DNA of 64,000 bases from Sphingomonas mucosissima. Its GTDB lineage: Bacteria; Pseudomonadota; Alphaproteobacteria; Sphingomonadales; Sphingomonadaceae. Both the position numbers and the translations under genes were made by a program. Positions 1-11,085 of this stretch are shown here, in pieces. Numbering within the stretch: position 1 is the stretch's first letter; each line of letters begins with the position of its first letter. Where the stretch lies: the NCBI RefSeq assembly GCF_002197665.1, contig NZ_NBBJ01000002.1:186001-250000 (forward strand), in the 5' to 3' direction. The notes under the pieces are model-generated. The model was not told the DNA's origin. It saw only the letters and a list, made by a program, of their open reading frames with translations, and did no database searches.

Positions 1-91
1 GTCGGTGACATACCGGATCACGCGCCCCTGACGCTTCAAGGCCGATTTGTACGCATCGCTCCTGTCACGAGGCCGCTTTGCGCCGGCGGCG

Positions 92-307
92 TTACTCGCT
101 GTTCCGCTCGACCGACTCCAGGATCCGCCCGCCGGCCATGAAGACGGCGATCGGACATAGCGAAAAGAGCAGCCAGCCGCCCATCCCGGGATAGTCGCGC
201 ACGTAGTGCACGCCGCGTTCTGTCGCGCCGAGCCCCAGGCCATAGATCACCATGAACGCTTCGAACTTGGTCTTGATGGTGAACAGGCGTGCGATCTTGG
301 TAAACAT
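92..307 (-). CDS. Small conserved membrane-associated hypothetical protein
   Basis: A 71-residue protein if it starts at ATG 307 (MFTKIARLFTIKTKFEAFMV); the frame stays open to a GTG at 352. The middle reads as a hydrophobic segment (FEAFMVIYGLGLGA), followed by a charged stretch (ERGVHYVRDYPG) and a second hydrophobic segment (GWLLFSLCPIAVFMAGG), so one or two membrane passes are likely. The FTIKTKFEA/YPG pattern resembles a small family I associate with sphingomonads, but I know no function. It lies downstream of astB on the same strand with a gap of 65 bases or less, so it could be read through from the ast unit. No strong Shine-Dalgarno is visible before either start. Confidence 0.6.
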   Translation of the reverse strand: MFTKIARLFTIKTKFEAFMVIYGLGLGATERGVHYVRDYPGMGGWLLFSLCPIAVFMAGGRILESVERNSE

Positions 308-372
308 ATCGTTAACTAAGCAAGTCGCGCGCCAGTAGCGGTTTTCCGCCACTTAGCCGTTTGCGATCGCGC

Positions 373-1626
373 TCAACTGTTAATCAATCCGACAAGATCG
401 AGCGCTGCGAGGAGGGCGTCATGCGCGCGGCCCACCTGCGCCACCAGAGCAGGATCGCCGATCGCGTCAAAGGCAATCGCCTCCGGCCAATAGGTTGCGA
501 TCACATCCGCTATCCGGTCCAGCTTTGCGTGATCGACGAGGAAACGCGGATCCACCAGCGCCGGATCACAGGCGACACGTAGCCGCAAGCAAGCCGGCCC
601 GCCGCCGTTAGCCATGGATTCGCGCACGTCCACCACCTCGACCGCGCGGATCGGGCCTCTCCCGGCCAGGTGATCCTGCAGCCACGACCAAACCGGTTCA
701 CTCTCCCGTGCCTCCGCCGGCACGATAAGGGTCTGCGCGCCCGAAGCCGCGGTGACAAGCTGGGCATTGAACAGGTACGATTGGATCGCATCGGCCAGGC
801 TGACGCGGCCGGCCGGCACCTCGACGATCTCCACCTCCGGCAGCAGGCGACGGAGGTCGGCATAAAAGGCGTCGCGGTCCGCAAAGGCCAGCTCGTGCGC
901 GAACAGGATGCGCTCGTTCGCGACGGCGACCACATCGTTGTGAAAGGCGCCTGCCGCGATCGCCTCCGCTGATTGCTGCACGAACAAGGTGCGCGCGGGA
1001 GAGAGGCGGTGGGCGCGGGCGACCGCTTCGGAGGCTTCGCGATGTTGCCGGGCCGGGAAAGGCCCGCCCGCCTCACCATAAACGAACACTTCGATCCCCG
1101 GCGTGTCATGACCCGCGCACAGCCGCATGTGGTTCGCCGCGCCCTCGTCGCCGAACGGTGCGGGGATGGGCGGGTGAACGGCGAAGCGCTCATGCGCGAA
1201 CGCCAGCCGCAACTGTGCCAGCGTGACCGGCCATTCGTGGCTGCGGTGCGGCATGGTGACAAGATTGGCGACGGTCAGGTGGCAGTGCCCGTCCGCGGTA
1301 TCGGGGGCAGGGGACACCGTGGCCGCATTGGCCGCCCACATCGGCGAGGCGGAAAACGCCCGTGCCTTCAGGTGCGCGGGCGCCGCGACATAATCGGTGT
1401 GAAGCGCGGCAAGCCAAGCATCATCGGGCCGCGGATGCGGCAGCAGGATACCCTGCGCCAGCCCGAGCGCCAAATTGGCGCGCATCTTGGCGATGCCCTG
1501 CAAGGCCGCGGCACGAGGATGCGCGGTAGCGCCGGCATTGCGCGTGGCCGCCAGATTGCCCGGGCTGAGGCCAGCGTAATTGTGGCTGGGCCCGACAATG
1601 CCGTCGAAGTTGATTTCCTGGATCAT
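373..1626 (-). CDS. astB: N-succinylarginine dihydrolase AstB
   Basis: A 417-residue enzyme, second step of the arginine succinyltransferase (AST) pathway: N2-succinylarginine + 2 H2O gives N2-succinylornithine, CO2 and 2 NH3 (known for the family). Seen here: N-terminal FDGIVGPSHNYAGLSPGNLA, the segment TVANLVTMPHRSHEWPVTL, the FHNDVVAVANERILFAHE region that holds the catalytic His, and MANGGGPACLRLRV near the C-terminus with the catalytic Cys. Length is close to that of known AstB proteins (about 445) and it belongs to the amidinotransferase-fold group. ATG 1626 is chosen because homology starts at MIQEINFDG; the frame upstream to 1731 is not AstB-like and overlaps astA. It lies 37 bases downstream of astA on the same strand, probably one transcript. 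Confidence 0.93.
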   Translation of the reverse strand: MIQEINFDGIVGPSHNYAGLSPGNLAATRNAGATAHPRAAALQGIAKMRANLALGLAQGILLPHPRPDDAWLAALHTDYVAAPAHLKARAFSASPMWAANAATVSPAPDTADGHCHLTVANLVTMPHRSHEWPVTLAQLRLAFAHERFAVHPPIPAPFGDEGAANHMRLCAGHDTPGIEVFVYGEAGGPFPARQHREASEAVARAHRLSPARTLFVQQSAEAIAAGAFHNDVVAVANERILFAHELAFADRDAFYADLRRLLPEVEIVEVPAGRVSLADAIQSYLFNAQLVTAASGAQTLIVPAEARESEPVWSWLQDHLAGRGPIRAVEVVDVRESMANGGGPACLRLRVACDPALVDPRFLVDHAKLDRIADVIATYWPEAIAFDAIGDPALVAQVGRAHDALLAALDLVGLINS

Positions 1627-1663
1627 GACCTCTCTCGTGTCTCGGCGCACCGGGGCATCGCAA

Positions 1664-2680
1664 TCAGATCCGCGCGACGTGCAGCACGCGCGATTCCTCG
1701 CCGGCCTGGATCGCGGCGGCGCATTCCTCATTGATCACCACGTCGTCACCGACAGCGCGAACGTCACCATAGGCGCAGCGGAAGTCAGACAAGCGCCCGT
1801 GCGCCACCAGTGCTTCGGTGCCGCCATCCCGATCGACCGCCACGATCCGCGCTTCGCGTGCCTCGCGGATCGACCGTACCGTGTCGATCCGCGCCGTCAT
1901 CGTGGGTCCACCATCAAAGATGTCGATATACTTCTCGAACGCAAAGCCTTCATTCTCTAGCATCCGCATCGCCGCGCGTCCGGAGGGGTGGGGCAAGCCG
2001 ATCGCCGCGCGCGCCGTTTCTGACAGCATGGCGGTATAGATGGGATGCTTGGGCATCAGATCGGCGATGAACTGGTGCCCGTTGATGGCGTTGAAGGCGT
2101 CGGCATCCTGGAAGTTCATGCCGAAGAAGCGCCCCGCCAGCCCGTCCCAGAAAGGCGAGCCTCCGGCCTCGTCGATCACCCCGCGCAATTCCGCCAGGAT
2201 GCGGCCGCCGAACCGCTGGCGGTGCGCCTTGATGAACAGGTAGCGGCTGCGCGCCAGCAGCAGCCCGAGCCCGCCCGCACGTTCGCCGGGATGCAGGAAC
2301 AGGCCGCCCACCTCGCTGGAGCCTTCCAGGTCGGTGGTCAGCGACAGCATTTCCGCCCGGAACGTGCGGTCCAGCTCGCGGCTGTGCTGCGTCAGCATGC
2401 TGATGCGATAGCTGTAGAACGGGTGCCGCTGGCCCACCTGGGTGAAGATCTGGCATGTGCCGCGCACCTCGCCAGTGGCCGTATTCTCCAGGATCAGCAC
2501 GAACAGTTCGTCGCCAATGCTGTCCTCGTCGCGGGCAAAGGCCGCGTGGCTGCGATCCAGCTTGGTCTTCAGCGCGCGGCGATCCGGTGGCAGGTTGGTG
2601 AAGCCGCCTCCGGTCAGCTTCGCCATCTCATACAAATGCGCCAGATCCTCGTCGCGCGCCGCGCGAACCACGAAAGTCAC
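1664..2680 (-). CDS. astA: Arginine N-succinyltransferase AstA
   Basis: A 338-residue enzyme that transfers succinyl from succinyl-CoA to the alpha-amino group of arginine, the first AST step (family knowledge). Seen: a GNAT-like start (VRAARDEDLAHLYEMAKLTG), the family segment FTNLPPDRRAL, and the acyl-CoA-binding-like stretch GGLFLHPGERAGGLGLLLAR, then GVIDEAGGSPFWDGLAGRFF typical of AstA. The start is GTG 2680 (VTFVVRAARDED); it overlaps the stop of the upstream M20 gene by 4 bases (GTGA), implying translational coupling. The open frame extends to 2866, but that part is the antisense shadow of the M20 gene. Only one AstA copy is seen; some gammaproteobacteria have two subunits. Confidence 0.92.
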   Translation of the reverse strand: MTFVVRAARDEDLAHLYEMAKLTGGGFTNLPPDRRALKTKLDRSHAAFARDEDSIGDELFVLILENTATGEVRGTCQIFTQVGQRHPFYSYRISMLTQHSRELDRTFRAEMLSLTTDLEGSSEVGGLFLHPGERAGGLGLLLARSRYLFIKAHRQRFGGRILAELRGVIDEAGGSPFWDGLAGRFFGMNFQDADAFNAINGHQFIADLMPKHPIYTAMLSETARAAIGLPHPSGRAAMRMLENEGFAFEKYIDIFDGGPTMTARIDTVRSIREAREARIVAVDRDGGTEALVAHGRLSDFRCAYGDVRAVGDDVVINEECAAAIQAGEESRVLHVARI

Positions 2681-3876
2681 AAGCCGTTCTCCGCAAGTCG
2701 CAGGATGGTCACTGCCGATAGTGCCGCCCGCTCGGCGAGACTGTCGACGATCAGATATTCGTCCGCTGAATGGATCGCGCCGCCGCGCACCCCCATGGTG
2801 TCGATCACCGGCGTGCCAACGGCGGCAATATTGTTGCCGTCGCACACGCCGCCCGTATCGCGCCAACCGATTGGCACGCCGAGGTCGCCGCCAACGGCAG
2901 CGACAAGATCGAACAGCCGCGCCGCTCCCGCATCTATCGGCTTGGGCGGCCGATTGAAGCTGCCATGCACCTCGATCCGGACGTCATGCGCCGCGGCGAT
3001 CTCGGCCACCGCGCTGTCGATCGCCAGCCGGGCGCGGGTGATCTCGCCTGCATCGGCTGGACGGAAATTCACGCGCAGCACCGCCAGATCCGGCACGACG
3101 TTGTTCGGACCACCGCCGTCGATCCGCGCCGGATTGACCGACAGGCGCGGCCCTTTGGCCCGGTCCAGCGCCAGGGCGAGGGCAGCGGCCGCGACGATGG
3201 CGTTGCGCCCGTCCAGCGGGTTGCGGCCGGCGTGGGCCGAGCGGCCATGCACGATGATCGAGAAATTGCCGGTGCCGCCACGTGCGCCCGCCAGGGTGCC
3301 GTCCGGCAAGGCCGGCTCATAGGTGAGCGCGGCGAGCTTCCCGCGCGCTGCTTCCGCGATCAGCGCTGCGGACGAGAACGAACCGGTTTCCTCGTCGGAG
3401 TTGATGATCACATCATAGCCGATCGCGCACCCCGCCGCTTCCACCGCCTCCAGCGCGGCCAGCATTACGGCGAGGCCGCCCTTCATGTCGGCGACGCCCG
3501 GTCCGTTTATCGTCCCGTCCGGCCCGTCGGTGAGGGCCTGAAAGGGATGATCGGCGGGATACACGGTATCCATGTGCCCCGTCAGCAGCAGCCGTCGCTC
3601 GGCCCCGGGGCGGACGGACAGATGGAGGTGCTGCCCATGTGCCACCGGCGCCACGCTTCCGTCGGCCGCCACGCGCTCGGCCGAGGCCGGATCCACCAGC
3701 CGGAGCGTGCCGGGCAGGGTGCTGAAGGCGTCGGCAAGCATCCCGGCAACGGCGGCCAGCCCGGCAATATTGCCGGTGCCGCTATTCACCGCCGCCCAGG
3801 CCCGTGTGCGGGCGAGCATCGGCGACTCACTCGCCCGGGCCACCGCTTGTTGTTCGATCCGGTGCAATGCTGTCAT
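2677..3876 (-). CDS. M20-family metallo-amidohydrolase of the ast cluster
   Basis: A 399-residue zinc hydrolase of the ArgE/DapE/carboxypeptidase G2 group. Metal-ligand motifs are intact: LLLTGHMDTVYP (His and Asp), GPGVADMKGGLAV (bridging Asp), NSDEETGSFSS (Glu-Glu), TYEPALPDG (ligand Glu), and a C-terminal GGAIHSADEYL with the last His. A dimerisation/lid domain occupies roughly residues 190-310 (GTGNFSIIVHGRSAHAGRNP). It is the first gene of the unit and overlaps astA by 4 bases. The substrate is not shown by sequence. M20 enzymes such as DapE remove N-succinyl groups, so it may take the place of AstE (succinylglutamate desuccinylase, M14-like), which is not in this window. ATG 3876 gives the usual family N-terminus. 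Confidence 0.8.
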   Translation of the reverse strand: MTALHRIEQQAVARASESPMLARTRAWAAVNSGTGNIAGLAAVAGMLADAFSTLPGTLRLVDPASAERVAADGSVAPVAHGQHLHLSVRPGAERRLLLTGHMDTVYPADHPFQALTDGPDGTINGPGVADMKGGLAVMLAALEAVEAAGCAIGYDVIINSDEETGSFSSAALIAEAARGKLAALTYEPALPDGTLAGARGGTGNFSIIVHGRSAHAGRNPLDGRNAIVAAAALALALDRAKGPRLSVNPARIDGGGPNNVVPDLAVLRVNFRPADAGEITRARLAIDSAVAEIAAAHDVRIEVHGSFNRPPKPIDAGAARLFDLVAAVGGDLGVPIGWRDTGGVCDGNNIAAVGTPVIDTMGVRGGAIHSADEYLIVDSLAERAALSAVTILRLAENGL

Positions 3877-3925
3877 GCCGGCGGTTGCTAGCCGATGCCA
3901 GGAATTGCAGCCACCCCCGCGGAGT

Positions 3926-3940
3926 TGCGAGTGATTCTCA
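3926..3940. promoter_or_regulatory. Fur-like 7-1-7 inverted repeat in the divergent ast/nuo promoter region
   Basis: The 15-mer TGCGAGT-G-ATTCTCA fits the 7-1-7 Fur box layout (TGATAAT-N-ATTATCA); the two half-sites match each other at 5 of 7 positions. It lies 50 bases upstream of the M20 gene start and about 90 bases upstream of nuoA, in the only non-coding gap between the two divergent operons. Assignment to Fur, or another Fur-family regulator, is inference from the motif alone. Confidence 0.4.
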
Positions 3941-4029
3941 CGGGCCCCATGCCTTGCCCCGTTCGCCCGGGGGGCCTAAAGCGCCCCCGTTCCGTTCGCC
4001 CGTGCGAGAAAAGCCCCGAGAGAGCGCCG

Positions 4030-4404
4030 ATGGTTGACCTGTCGCAATACCTGCCGATCCTGATGTTCCTCGGCGTGGCACTCGTGCTTTCGTCGGCGTT
4101 CGTATTTCTGCCCATTGCGGTTTCCCGCCTCACCGGATCATACAAGCCGTCGGTCGAGAAGCTGAGCGAATACGAATGCGGTTTTCCCGCGTTCGAGGAC
4201 AGCCGCGCGCAATTTGACGTGCGTTTTTATCTAGTTGCGATCCTCTTCATCATCTTTGATCTTGAGGCTGCGTTCCTATTTCCATGGGCAGTCAGCGTGT
4301 TCGATCTCGGCTGGACGGCCTGGATCAGCATGATGATCTTCATTGGCGAGCTTGCGCTTGGCCTCGTTTACGCCTGGAAAAAGGGCGCACTGGATTGGGA
4401 ATGA
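4030..4404 (+). CDS. nuoA: NADH-quinone oxidoreductase subunit A
   Basis: A 124-residue inner-membrane subunit of respiratory complex I, at the junction of the membrane arm and the quinone module. Three hydrophobic helices are visible ([58 protein letters not shown]). The conserved loop [21 protein letters not shown] lies between helices 1 and 2 and carries the Cys typical of NuoA/ND3. ATG 4030 is used, preceded by purine-rich GAGAGAG; the upstream open frame to 3895 has no family match. It is the first gene of the 14-gene nuo operon and overlaps nuoB by 4 bases. Confidence 0.96.
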   Translation: MVDLSQYLPILMFLGVALVLSSAFVFLPIAVSRLTGSYKPSVEKLSEYECGFPAFEDSRAQFDVRFYLVAILFIIFDLEAAFLFPWAVSVFDLGWTAWISMMIFIGELALGLVYAWKKGALDWE

Positions 4405-4973
4405 CCATGCACTCCGGCCCCGTCGAACTCCCGCGCGACGCGCGCGCCATCTCCAGCGGGACGGGCCTTGTTCAGCCCGATCCCGGCTTCTTCCATGATC
4501 TGAACGGCGAACTCACCGACAAGGGTTTTCTTGTCACCTCCACGGAGGAGCTGTTCCAGTGGGCGCGCACGGGCTCGCTGTGGTGGATGACGTTCGGTCT
4601 CGCCTGCTGCGCGGTGGAAATGATCCACGTCAACATGCCGCGCTACGATCTGGAGCGCTTCGGCGCCGCCCCGCGCGCTAGCCCGCGCCAATCGGACGTG
4701 ATGATCGTCGCCGGCACGCTCTGCAACAAGATGGCGCCGGCGCTGCGCCGCGTTTACGATCAGATGTCGGAGCCGAAGTACGTCATCTCGATGGGCTCGT
4801 GCGCCAATGGCGGCGGCTATTACCATTATAGCTACAGCGTCGTGCGCGGCTGCGACCGCGTGGTGCCGGTCGACATCTACGTGCCGGGCTGCCCGCCGAC
4901 CGCCGAGGCGCTGCTGTACGGCATCATGCAATTGCAGCGGAAGATCCGCCGCAGCGGGAGCATCGAACGGTGA
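4401..4973 (+). CDS. nuoB: NADH-quinone oxidoreductase subunit B
   Basis: A 190-residue peripheral-arm subunit that carries cluster N2, the last Fe-S centre before quinone. Cluster ligands are visible in [11 protein letters not shown] (adjacent Cys pair), [12 protein letters not shown] and [14 protein letters not shown]. The ATG at 4401 overlaps the nuoA stop (ATGA); a second ATG at 4407 is an alternative start. The longer frame from 4284 is a shadow of nuoA. It lies in the nuo operon between nuoA and nuoC and overlaps nuoC by 4 bases (GTGA). Confidence 0.97.
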   Translation: MTMHSGPVELPRDARAISSGTGLVQPDPGFFHDLNGELTDKGFLVTSTEELFQWARTGSLWWMTFGLACCAVEMIHVNMPRYDLERFGAAPRASPRQSDVMIVAGTLCNKMAPALRRVYDQMSEPKYVISMGSCANGGGYYHYSYSVVRGCDRVVPVDIYVPGCPPTAEALLYGIMQLQRKIRRSGSIER

Positions 4974-5818
4974 GGGCGCCGGCACCTGCCTGGGCGGCAC
5001 ATCTCAACGACGCCACGCTGGACGCAGCCCGTGCAGCCATCCCGCAGGGGCTGATCGATGCGTTCGCGCATGTCGGCGAGATTCAGCTGCACGTGCATCG
5101 CGATCACCTGATCGCTGCGCTGACTGCGCTGCGCGACACGCCGGGCCTCGAATATCAGCAGCTGATGGACATCGCTGGCGTCGACTATCCCGATCGCGGT
5201 GCCGAGCGGTTCGAGGTCGTTTATTGCCTCCTGTCGCTCACGCGCAATCATCGCCTGCACGTCCATGTCACGGCGTCCGAAGACACGCCTGTCCCGTCCG
5301 TTACGGAGATGTGGCCGGTTGCGGGCTGGTATGAGCGCGAAGTGTACGACATGTACGGCGTGCTGTTTGCGGGTAACCGCGATCTCCGGCGTATCCTTAC
5401 CGATTATGGCTTCCGCGGGCACCCGCAGCGCAAGGACTTCCCGCTCAGCGGCTATGTCGAGATGCGCTATTCGGAAGAGGTGAAGCGCGTTGTCTATGAG
5501 CCGGTGAAGCTCGCGCAGGATTTCCGCACCTTTGATTTCACCAGCCCTTGGGAAGGGGCGGAGTACGTCCTCCCGGGCGATGAAAAGGGCGCTTTGCCCG
5601 AGGCAAAGGGTGCACCGACCCCGCTCAGCGCGGATCAGGTGCAAAAGGCCGGCGTCGCACAGTCGCCGACCCAGGCCGCCGGCGCGTCCAGTGAGCCTTA
5701 TGCAAAGGATCAGGCGAGCGGCACGGCTGACACCGGTGCTGGCAAGCCGCACCCGCATATCGGCGAGAAGCCCGCTGATCGCGACGTCATTCCCGGCAAG
5801 GGAGGTCAGAACCAGTGA
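4970..5818 (+). CDS. nuoC: NADH-quinone oxidoreductase subunit C with low-complexity C-terminal tail
   Basis: A 282-residue subunit of the complex I connecting module. The 30-kDa-subunit core covers about residues 35-195 and shows [31 protein letters not shown] and the signature [20 protein letters not shown]. After the usual end ([17 protein letters not shown]) there is a tail of about 80 residues rich in Ala, Gly, Pro, Lys and Gln with no fold I can recognise. GTG 4970 overlaps the nuoB stop. The tail is in frame and ends at the nuoD start, so it is not a frameshift artefact. Confidence 0.95.
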   Translation: MRAPAPAWAAHLNDATLDAARAAIPQGLIDAFAHVGEIQLHVHRDHLIAALTALRDTPGLEYQQLMDIAGVDYPDRGAERFEVVYCLLSLTRNHRLHVHVTASEDTPVPSVTEMWPVAGWYEREVYDMYGVLFAGNRDLRRILTDYGFRGHPQRKDFPLSGYVEMRYSEEVKRVVYEPVKLAQDFRTFDFTSPWEGAEYVLPGDEKGALPEAKGAPTPLSADQVQKAGVAQSPTQAAGASSEPYAKDQASGTADTGAGKPHPHIGEKPADRDVIPGKGGQNQ

Positions 5819-7074
5819 CCGATACCGTCCTTAATGATCGCATGGATCCCGCCACGGAGCGGCTGGCCGAGATGGGCCAGGGCAATCGCACCGAAGATGA
5901 GGTCGCGATCCAGAATTACACGATCAACTTCGGCCCGCAGCACCCCGCGGCGCACGGCGTTCTCCGCCTCGTCATGGAGCTGGACGGCGAGATCGTCGAG
6001 CGGATCGATCCGCACGTCGGCCTGCTTCACCGCGGCACCGAGAAGCTGATCGAGTACAAGACCTATCAGCAGGCGATCCCCTATTTCGATCGCCTCGATT
6101 ATTGCTCGCCGATGTGCATGGAGCACACCTTTGTGCTCGCGATCGAGAAGCTGCTCGATCTCGAGGTGCCGCTCCGCGCGCAATATCTGCGGGTGTTCTT
6201 CGCCGAGCTGACGCGCATCAAGAACCACATGCTCAATCTGGGCAGTCATGTGATGGACGTCGGCGCGATGACGCCGAACCTCTGGCTGTTCGAGCTTCGC
6301 GAAGACTGCATGAACTTCTACGAGCGCGCGTCGGGCGCTCGTATGCACGCGAACTATTTCCGCGTCGGCGGCGTGCACCAGGATGTGCCGCTCAAGCTGC
6401 TGACGGATATAGCCGATTGGCTCGATAATCGCCTGCCGGTGCTGTTCGAGGACGCGATCAGCCTCGTGGCCGACAATCGCATCTTCAAGCAGCGCAATGT
6501 CGACATCGGGGTCGTCAGCCGTGACGATGCGATCCGCTGGGGCTTTTCGGGGCCGATGATCCGCGCCGCTGGCATCCCCTGGGATCTGCGCAAGCAGCAG
6601 CCCTATGACGTCTATGCGAAGATGGACTTTGAGGTCCCGGTGGGCACCCGCGGTGATTGCTACGATCGCTTCATGGTGCGCGTCGAAGAGGTCCGCCAGT
6701 CCGCGCGGATCATGAAGCAGTGCCTCGCCGAAATGCCGGAAGGACCGATCGCTAGCCTCGATCGCAAGGTCGTGCCGCCCCACCGCGGCGAGATGAAGCA
6801 GTCGATGGAAGCGTTGATCCACCACTTCAAGCTTTTCACCGAAGGCTTCCACGTGCCTGCCGGCGAAGTGTATGTCGCAACGGAAAGCCCGAAGGGTGAG
6901 TTCGGCGTCTATCTGGTGTCGGACGGCAGCAACAAGCCGTACCGGTGCAAGATCCGGCCGACCGCCTTTTCGCACCTTCAGGCAATGGATTTCATGAGCC
7001 GCGGCCACATGCTCGCGGACACCACCGCCATTCTCGGCGCGATGGATATCGTTTTTGGTGAATGTGACCGCTGA
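5815..7074 (+). CDS. nuoD: NADH-quinone oxidoreductase subunit D
   Basis: A 419-residue 49-kDa subunit that forms the quinone pocket with NuoB. Diagnostic stretches are [54 protein letters not shown] and the C-terminal [20 protein letters not shown]. It is separate from NuoC, unlike the NuoCD fusion of enterobacteria. GTG 5815 overlaps the nuoC stop (GTGA); an ATG 27 bases further in is possible but would break the overlap pattern seen throughout the operon. Confidence 0.97.
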   Translation: MTDTVLNDRMDPATERLAEMGQGNRTEDEVAIQNYTINFGPQHPAAHGVLRLVMELDGEIVERIDPHVGLLHRGTEKLIEYKTYQQAIPYFDRLDYCSPMCMEHTFVLAIEKLLDLEVPLRAQYLRVFFAELTRIKNHMLNLGSHVMDVGAMTPNLWLFELREDCMNFYERASGARMHANYFRVGGVHQDVPLKLLTDIADWLDNRLPVLFEDAISLVADNRIFKQRNVDIGVVSRDDAIRWGFSGPMIRAAGIPWDLRKQQPYDVYAKMDFEVPVGTRGDCYDRFMVRVEEVRQSARIMKQCLAEMPEGPIASLDRKVVPPHRGEMKQSMEALIHHFKLFTEGFHVPAGEVYVATESPKGEFGVYLVSDGSNKPYRCKIRPTAFSHLQAMDFMSRGHMLADTTAILGAMDIVFGECDR

Positions 7075-7765
7075 TGGCTGACGCTCCCCAGATCCCTGAC
7101 GAGGCCGAGGTCCGCGCCCGCTGGAGCAACTTCCAGTGGACGGAAGAGAATCGCGGAAAGCGCAATGCGATCCTCGCGCGCTACCCCGCCGGCCGTGAAC
7201 AGTCCGCGTCGATCCCGTTGCTCGATCTGGCCCAGCGCCAGGTCGGGGCGGAGACGAACACGCAGGGCTGGCTGCCGGTGCCGGTTATCGAGTTCGTCGC
7301 CCGCGAGATCGGCGTCCCGTACATCCGGGTGTTCGAAGTCGCGACCTTCTACACGATGTTCAATCTTGCGCCCGTCGGCCGCTATCATGTGCAGGTCTGC
7401 GGCACGACGCCGTGCATGCTGCGCGGGTCCGACGATGTGTTCGCCGCCTGCAAGAACAAGGGGCTGATCAAGGGCAAGACGACGCCCGACGGCCTGTTCA
7501 CGCTCACCGAGGTCGAGTGCATGGGCAATTGCGCCTCGGCACCGATGGTCCAGATCAACGACGACAATTTCGAAGATCTCGACTACGATCGCACGGTCGC
7601 GATCCTCGACGCGCTGGCGCGCGGCGAGCAGCTCAAGGCCGGCACGCAGGAGCCCGGCCGGCATACGGTGGAGCCGCTCGGCGGCCCGACCACGCTCACC
7701 GCCATGGTGAACGAGAATCACGATTACCGTAACGAGTGGAACAGCCCTGCCGTGGGAGCGAGCGC

Positions 7766-7769
<4 letters not shown>
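7074..7769 (+). CDS. nuoE: NADH-quinone oxidoreductase subunit E
   Basis: A 231-residue 24-kDa subunit of the NADH dehydrogenase module, carrying the off-path [2Fe-2S] cluster N1a. Ligands are visible as two Cys in [16 protein letters not shown] and two in [17 protein letters not shown]. The C-terminal extension after about residue 165 ([20 protein letters not shown] onwards) is longer than in E. coli but normal for alphaproteobacteria. The ATG at 7074 shares its first base with the nuoD stop, and the end overlaps nuoF by 4 bases. Confidence 0.96.
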
Positions 7770-9084
<1,315 letters not shown>

Positions 9085-9085
<1 letters not shown>

Positions 9086-11085
9086 TGCCCAAGCTGAAGG
9101 TAGACGGGATCGAGGTCGAAGTGCCGCAGGGAGCTACTGTGCTCCAGGCGTGCGAAGCGGCTGGCAAGGAAATCCCGCGTTTCTGTTATCACGAGCGGCT
9201 GAGCATCGCCGGCAACTGCCGCATGTGCCTTGTCGAGGTGAAGCCCGGCCCGCCCAAGCCGCAGGCGTCGTGCGCGCTGCCGGCGGCGGATAACCAGGAA
9301 GTCTTCACCACCTCGCCGATGGTGAAGCATGCCCGCGAGGGCATCATGGAATTCCTGCTGATCAACCACCCGCTCGATTGCCCGATCTGCGATCAGGGCG
9401 GCGAGTGCGATTTGCAGGACCAGGCGGTTGCCTATGGACGTGGCCACAGCCGCTTCCAGGAGAACAAGCGCGCCGTCACCGAGAAGTACATGGGGCCGAT
9501 CGTCAAGACGATCATGACCCGCTGCATCCAATGCACGCGCTGCGTCCGCTTTGCGGAAGAAGTGTCCGGTGTGGAGGAAATCGGCGCGATCTATCGCGGC
9601 GAGAACATGCAGATCACGTCCTACCTCGAAAAGGCGGTGACGAGCGAACTGTCGGGCAATGTCGTCGATCTGTGCCCGGTCGGAGCGCTCACGTCCAAGC
9701 CCTATTCGTTCGAAGCGCGCCCGTGGGAGCTGCGCAAGACGCTGACCATCGACGTGATGGACGCGGTCGGCACCAACATCCGGCTCGACAGCCGTGGTCG
9801 CCAGGTTCTGCGCTCTCTCCCGCGCGTGAACGAGGACGTGAACGAGGAGTGGGCGACCGACAAGACGCGCCACGCGGTTGATGGCCTCGTCCGTCGTCGT
9901 CTTGATCGTCCCTTCGTCCGCCGCGATGGCAAGCTGGTCGGGGCGAGCTGGGACGAGGCGTTCGGGCTCATAGCAAACGTCGCGAAGTCGGCCGGCGACA
10001 GCGTTGCCGCGGTGGCCGGCGATCTCGTGGATTGCGAGACGATGTTCGCGGCCAAGGCGCTCTTGAAGGACTTGGGCTCGTCGCTGCTCGAAGGGCGGCA
10101 GACGGGCATGGACTATGACACGTCCAGCCTTGCGGCCGTGAACTTCAACACCACCATCGCCGGCATCGAGCGGGCGGACGCGATCCTGCTGGTCGGCACC
10201 AACCTTCGCTGGGAAGCCAGCCTGGTCAACACGCGCATACGCAAGGCGATCAAGCGCGGCGCCAAGGTGTGGGCGATCGGCCCGGAGACCGAGCTGACCT
10301 ACAAGGTCGAATGGCTCGGCAACGACCTGGCGGTGCTCGGCGAGTTGCCAGAAGCGGTGACGGAGGCGTTCGGCAAGGCCGAGCGACCCGCCGTGATCGT
10401 CGGTGGCGGCGCGCTCAAGGGCGCACACGGTGCGGCGCTCGGGTTGGTCGAGAAGCTTGGCCTCATCAAGGACGGCTGGAACGGCTTCAACGTCGTCCAC
10501 ATGGCGGCAAGCCGCATGGGCGGGTTGTTGCTGGGCTACGCGCAAAAGGCTGGGATTTCCGCGCTTTACGATGCAAAGCTCGCCTTCTTCCTTGGCGCTG
10601 ATGAGTGTGATTTCACGCGCTTCACCGGCTTCAAGGTCTATGTCGGCCACCATGGCGACAAGGGTGCAGCGGCGGCCGATGTTGTGCTGCCGGGCGCAAG
10701 CTATGCCGAGAAGTTCGGAACTTATGTGAACCTGGAAGGCCGGGTACAGCGCGGCAATCGCGCCGTGTTCGCGCCGGGCGACGCGCGGGAGGATTGGACG
10801 ATCTTCCGCGCTCTGTCGGAAACGCTGGGCCGCCCGCTGCCGTTCGACACGTTTGACGAGCTGCGCGCGGCAATGGCGCTCGATTGCCCGGAACTCGCCA
10901 ACGAGGGTCTGCTGACCTTTGCCTGGAACCCGCCGGCACTGGAGACCCGGGCCGAAGGCGTGCTGGAGGGATATCCGATCAAGGACTTCTATCTCACCAA
11001 CGCGATCTGCCGCGCGTCGCCGACGATGCAGCGCTGCTCGACTGAACTGGTGCACGGCGAAACCTTCGCGGAGGCCGCGGAATGA
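9085..11085 (+). CDS. nuoG: NADH-quinone oxidoreductase subunit G
   Basis: A 666-residue 75-kDa subunit. The N-terminal ferredoxin-like part carries [2Fe-2S] N1b ([20 protein letters not shown]), then the His-coordinated cluster segment [20 protein letters not shown] and the [4Fe-4S] motif [14 protein letters not shown] with the remote Cys in [14 protein letters not shown]. The C-terminal two thirds is the molybdopterin-oxidoreductase-like domain without cofactor ([37 protein letters not shown]). Length is that of the shorter alphaproteobacterial/mitochondrial type rather than E. coli NuoG (about 900). It starts on the last base of the nuoF stop and overlaps nuoH by 4 bases. Confidence 0.96.
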
